Source of the DNA: CAYMRB01 sp964392615
GTDB lineage: Bacteria; Planctomycetota; UBA8108
Direction of reading: 5' to 3'
Assembly (NCBI GenBank): GCA_964392615.1
Contig: CAYMRB010000001.1
Location: forward strand, 35,551-99,550
Length of the DNA: 64,000 nucleotides
Part shown: positions 62,711 through 64,000 of the stretch, piece after piece
Layout: each line of letters starts with the position of its first letter
Position numbering within the stretch: the stretch's first letter is position 1
Notes under the pieces: model-generated
The model's input: the letters and a program-made list of their open reading frames with translations, nothing else
What the model was told of the DNA's origin: nothing
Databases searched by the model: none
Program-made: the position numbers and the translations under genes

Positions 62711-63805
62711 TCAGTGTTTCGACGAACAGAGTCCCCATTCTATCTTGCTATCGCAAGGTCGTGTCTCTCCCCACTCGACCCCGCTCCACGAAGACCACGC
62801 CTCGGGCTTGCGGACGCCTGCCCCCAAGCCGGCGGCGATACCGAGATCGCGCACTCCGGTGCCGTCCGGATCGTGCACGAGGAGCGAGAAGCGCAGCTCT
62901 CGTCCCACGTCGGGTCGAACCGCACGGCGCAGAAGCGAGAACGGCACGGAGCACTCCCAGATCGTCCGTACGCCGTCGCGTCTCACGACGACCTTGCCCT
63001 CCGGGAACACGGCCGTTTCGACGGAAACCGGCTCCACAGCGATCGAGATCGGCGTGCCCGGCTCGATGAGCAGACAGCACTGACCTTCGCTCCGGCCGTC
63101 CGGTGAACCCGAAGCGACGACCAGAAACTCGAAACGCGTCGCCTCGTTCGCGTCGTCGGCGCTATCGGGCGTCACCGCGTCGCGGGGAGCGATCGCGAAT
63201 TGGATCGCGTCACATGGCTTGCCGGTCACGGTCGGATCGTGGTGAATCAGGCGGTCCTCCTCGACCTCCACCGCGACGCAGAACGCGCGCTGGTTCCAGA
63301 GAGTCCGCACGATGGTCGCCTTCGCCTCGCCGCTCTCGTCGGACGAGGCAAACGTCACCGGAATCGCGTCCGCCCAATCGCTCAGATCGCCGTCAATCTG
63401 CGGCTTGCCGTACGGAGCGCTGGCGCAGAAGACATCCTGTCGTCGTGAAAGCGTCGCGCCGTTCGACGCGAATGTCGCCTCGACCGGATAGGAATTCGAG
63501 AGCCGATCCTCCGCCTGCTCGACCGCGAACGGCACGCGCACTGTCGCGCCCGGCGCGACCTCGACGTCACGAGTGGACGCGTTGAGCCGCCAACCGTCCG
63601 GAGCCTGCAGGCCGATGGTGCCGCTGCGTGTCGTGCGGCCTCGATTGCGTACGACGACGTGAGTCACCGGCCCGGTCGAGGGTGGCACTGTGAAGTTCTC
63701 GGCGCGGATCTCGACGGCCTCGCCGAGAGGGAGGGGCTCGACGGTGCTGCACGCGGCGAGCGAGATGGCAGCGACCAGGGTCAGAGCGGTGCAGATGGGA
63801 CGCAT
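62711..63805 (-). CDS. Lipoprotein with NEW3-like and CBM9-like domains
   Basis: 364 residues from ATG 63805 (MRPICTALTLVAAISLAACS), giving a clear lipobox SLAAC. Residues about 35-110 form an Ig-like NEW3-type domain (GWRLNASTRDVEVAPGATVR). Residues about 130-340 resemble the carbohydrate-binding/DOMON family 9 fold, opening with PQIDGDLSDWADAIPVTF and including RAFCVAVEVEEDRLIHHDPT and TIWECSVPFSLLRRAVRPDV. Such domains bind sugars, haem or other small ligands on the cell surface. It probably heads an operon with the FIST lipoprotein. The ligand is unknown. Confidence 0.85.
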   Translation of the reverse strand: MRPICTALTLVAAISLAACSTVEPLPLGEAVEIRAENFTVPPSTGPVTHVVVRNRGRTTRSGTIGLQAPDGWRLNASTRDVEVAPGATVRVPFAVEQAEDRLSNSYPVEATFASNGATLSRRQDVFCASAPYGKPQIDGDLSDWADAIPVTFASSDESGEAKATIVRTLWNQRAFCVAVEVEEDRLIHHDPTVTGKPCDAIQFAIAPRDAVTPDSADDANEATRFEFLVVASGSPDGRSEGQCCLLIEPGTPISIAVEPVSVETAVFPEGKVVVRRDGVRTIWECSVPFSLLRRAVRPDVGRELRFSLLVHDPDGTGVRDLGIAAGLGAGVRKPEAWSSWSGVEWGETRPCDSKIEWGLCSSKH

Positions 63806-64000
63806 CGACGGCGGCTCCTGGTGGGGGACCGCAAAGCGGCGCGACACGACGCCGTCACGCGGACCGAGCGCGGCTATCGTAGCCCAACGAGGGGTCGATC
63901 GTCACTCCTCGCGGCAGAGTGGGTGCACCCATGGAGTTGCGCAGCCCTCGCCTCTGCTCTGAAGCTGGCCCTCAGGCGTCGTCGGACCGGGAGGGAGTCC
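63806..64000. other. 195-base end region, no gene seen
   Basis: Upstream region of the CBM9-like lipoprotein gene, running to the window edge. No coding frame with protein character or structured element was recognised; it should contain that gene's promoter. Confidence 0.5.

Noticed and set aside
1..64000. CRISPR arrays, insertion sequences or prophage
   Set aside because: No regularly spaced direct repeats, transposase or phage structural genes seen on either strand.

Overview
The window looks like a draft or metagenome-assembled contig from an uncultured member of the Planctomycetota. It is very GC-rich, contains a 10-N scaffold gap at 59724-59733, and carries gene families typical of that phylum. 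These are an ECF sigma factor paired with a membrane Ser/Thr kinase, a sulfatase, dockerin-type secreted proteins, an FG-GAP/ASPIC-UnbV protein, a carboxypeptidase-regulatory-like repeat protein, and many large secreted proteins of unknown role. No rRNA, tRNA or CRISPR array was seen.

Layout. 1-1876 (minus): a partial Ser/Thr kinase and its ECF sigma factor. 2045-6770 (plus): a secreted EAR/TolB/Ig-like protein and a HEAT-repeat protein, closed by a 20-bp hairpin. 6845-8041 (minus): a URO-D-fold protein. 8244-11887 (plus): a sulfatase and a membrane protein that appears frameshifted. 11954-13456 (minus): a glycerol-1-phosphate dehydrogenase-type enzyme. 13842-24553 (plus): an anchored repeat protein, an FG-GAP/UnbV protein, a secreted protein, and a Tat-exported flavoprotein overlapping a NapH-like Fe-S membrane protein. 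24816-57265 (plus): the central 32-kb locus. 57400-57762 (plus): an FKBP. 57772-59598 (minus): a Wzz-like polysaccharide co-polymerase and a small membrane protein. 59690-60410: assembly gap and a broken EF-Tu gene. 60457-63805 (minus): three exported proteins (lipocalin-like, FIST, CBM9-like).

The central locus is the most interesting part. Six same-strand genes separated by 11-62 bases encode two dockerin/cohesin-like proteins, a 3707-residue exported protein, a 685-residue exported protein, and two paralogous SpvB/TcdB/RHS proteins of 2511 and 2447 residues. The giant protein ends in a segment that I read as resembling the translocation and TcB-binding end of Tc-toxin TcA subunits. The two RHS proteins have the layout of fused TcB-TcC subunits: SpvB region, FG-GAP propeller, TcdB middle region, RHS core with aspartyl-protease motif, and variable C-terminus. 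One variable C-terminus carries a metzincin-type zinc motif (HExxHxxGxxH plus a Met-turn); the other is unrecognised. Unlike classical Tc components, all of these proteins start with Sec-type signal peptides, the giant protein has a different N-terminal two thirds, both RHS cores carry an inserted GWN-type module also seen in the 685-residue protein, and no immunity gene follows either toxin tail. I propose a Sec-exported, Tc-like toxin or effector complex of Planctomycetota. The RHS/TcB part is well supported by sequence; the TcA relationship is inferred from pattern recognition and needs structural comparison.
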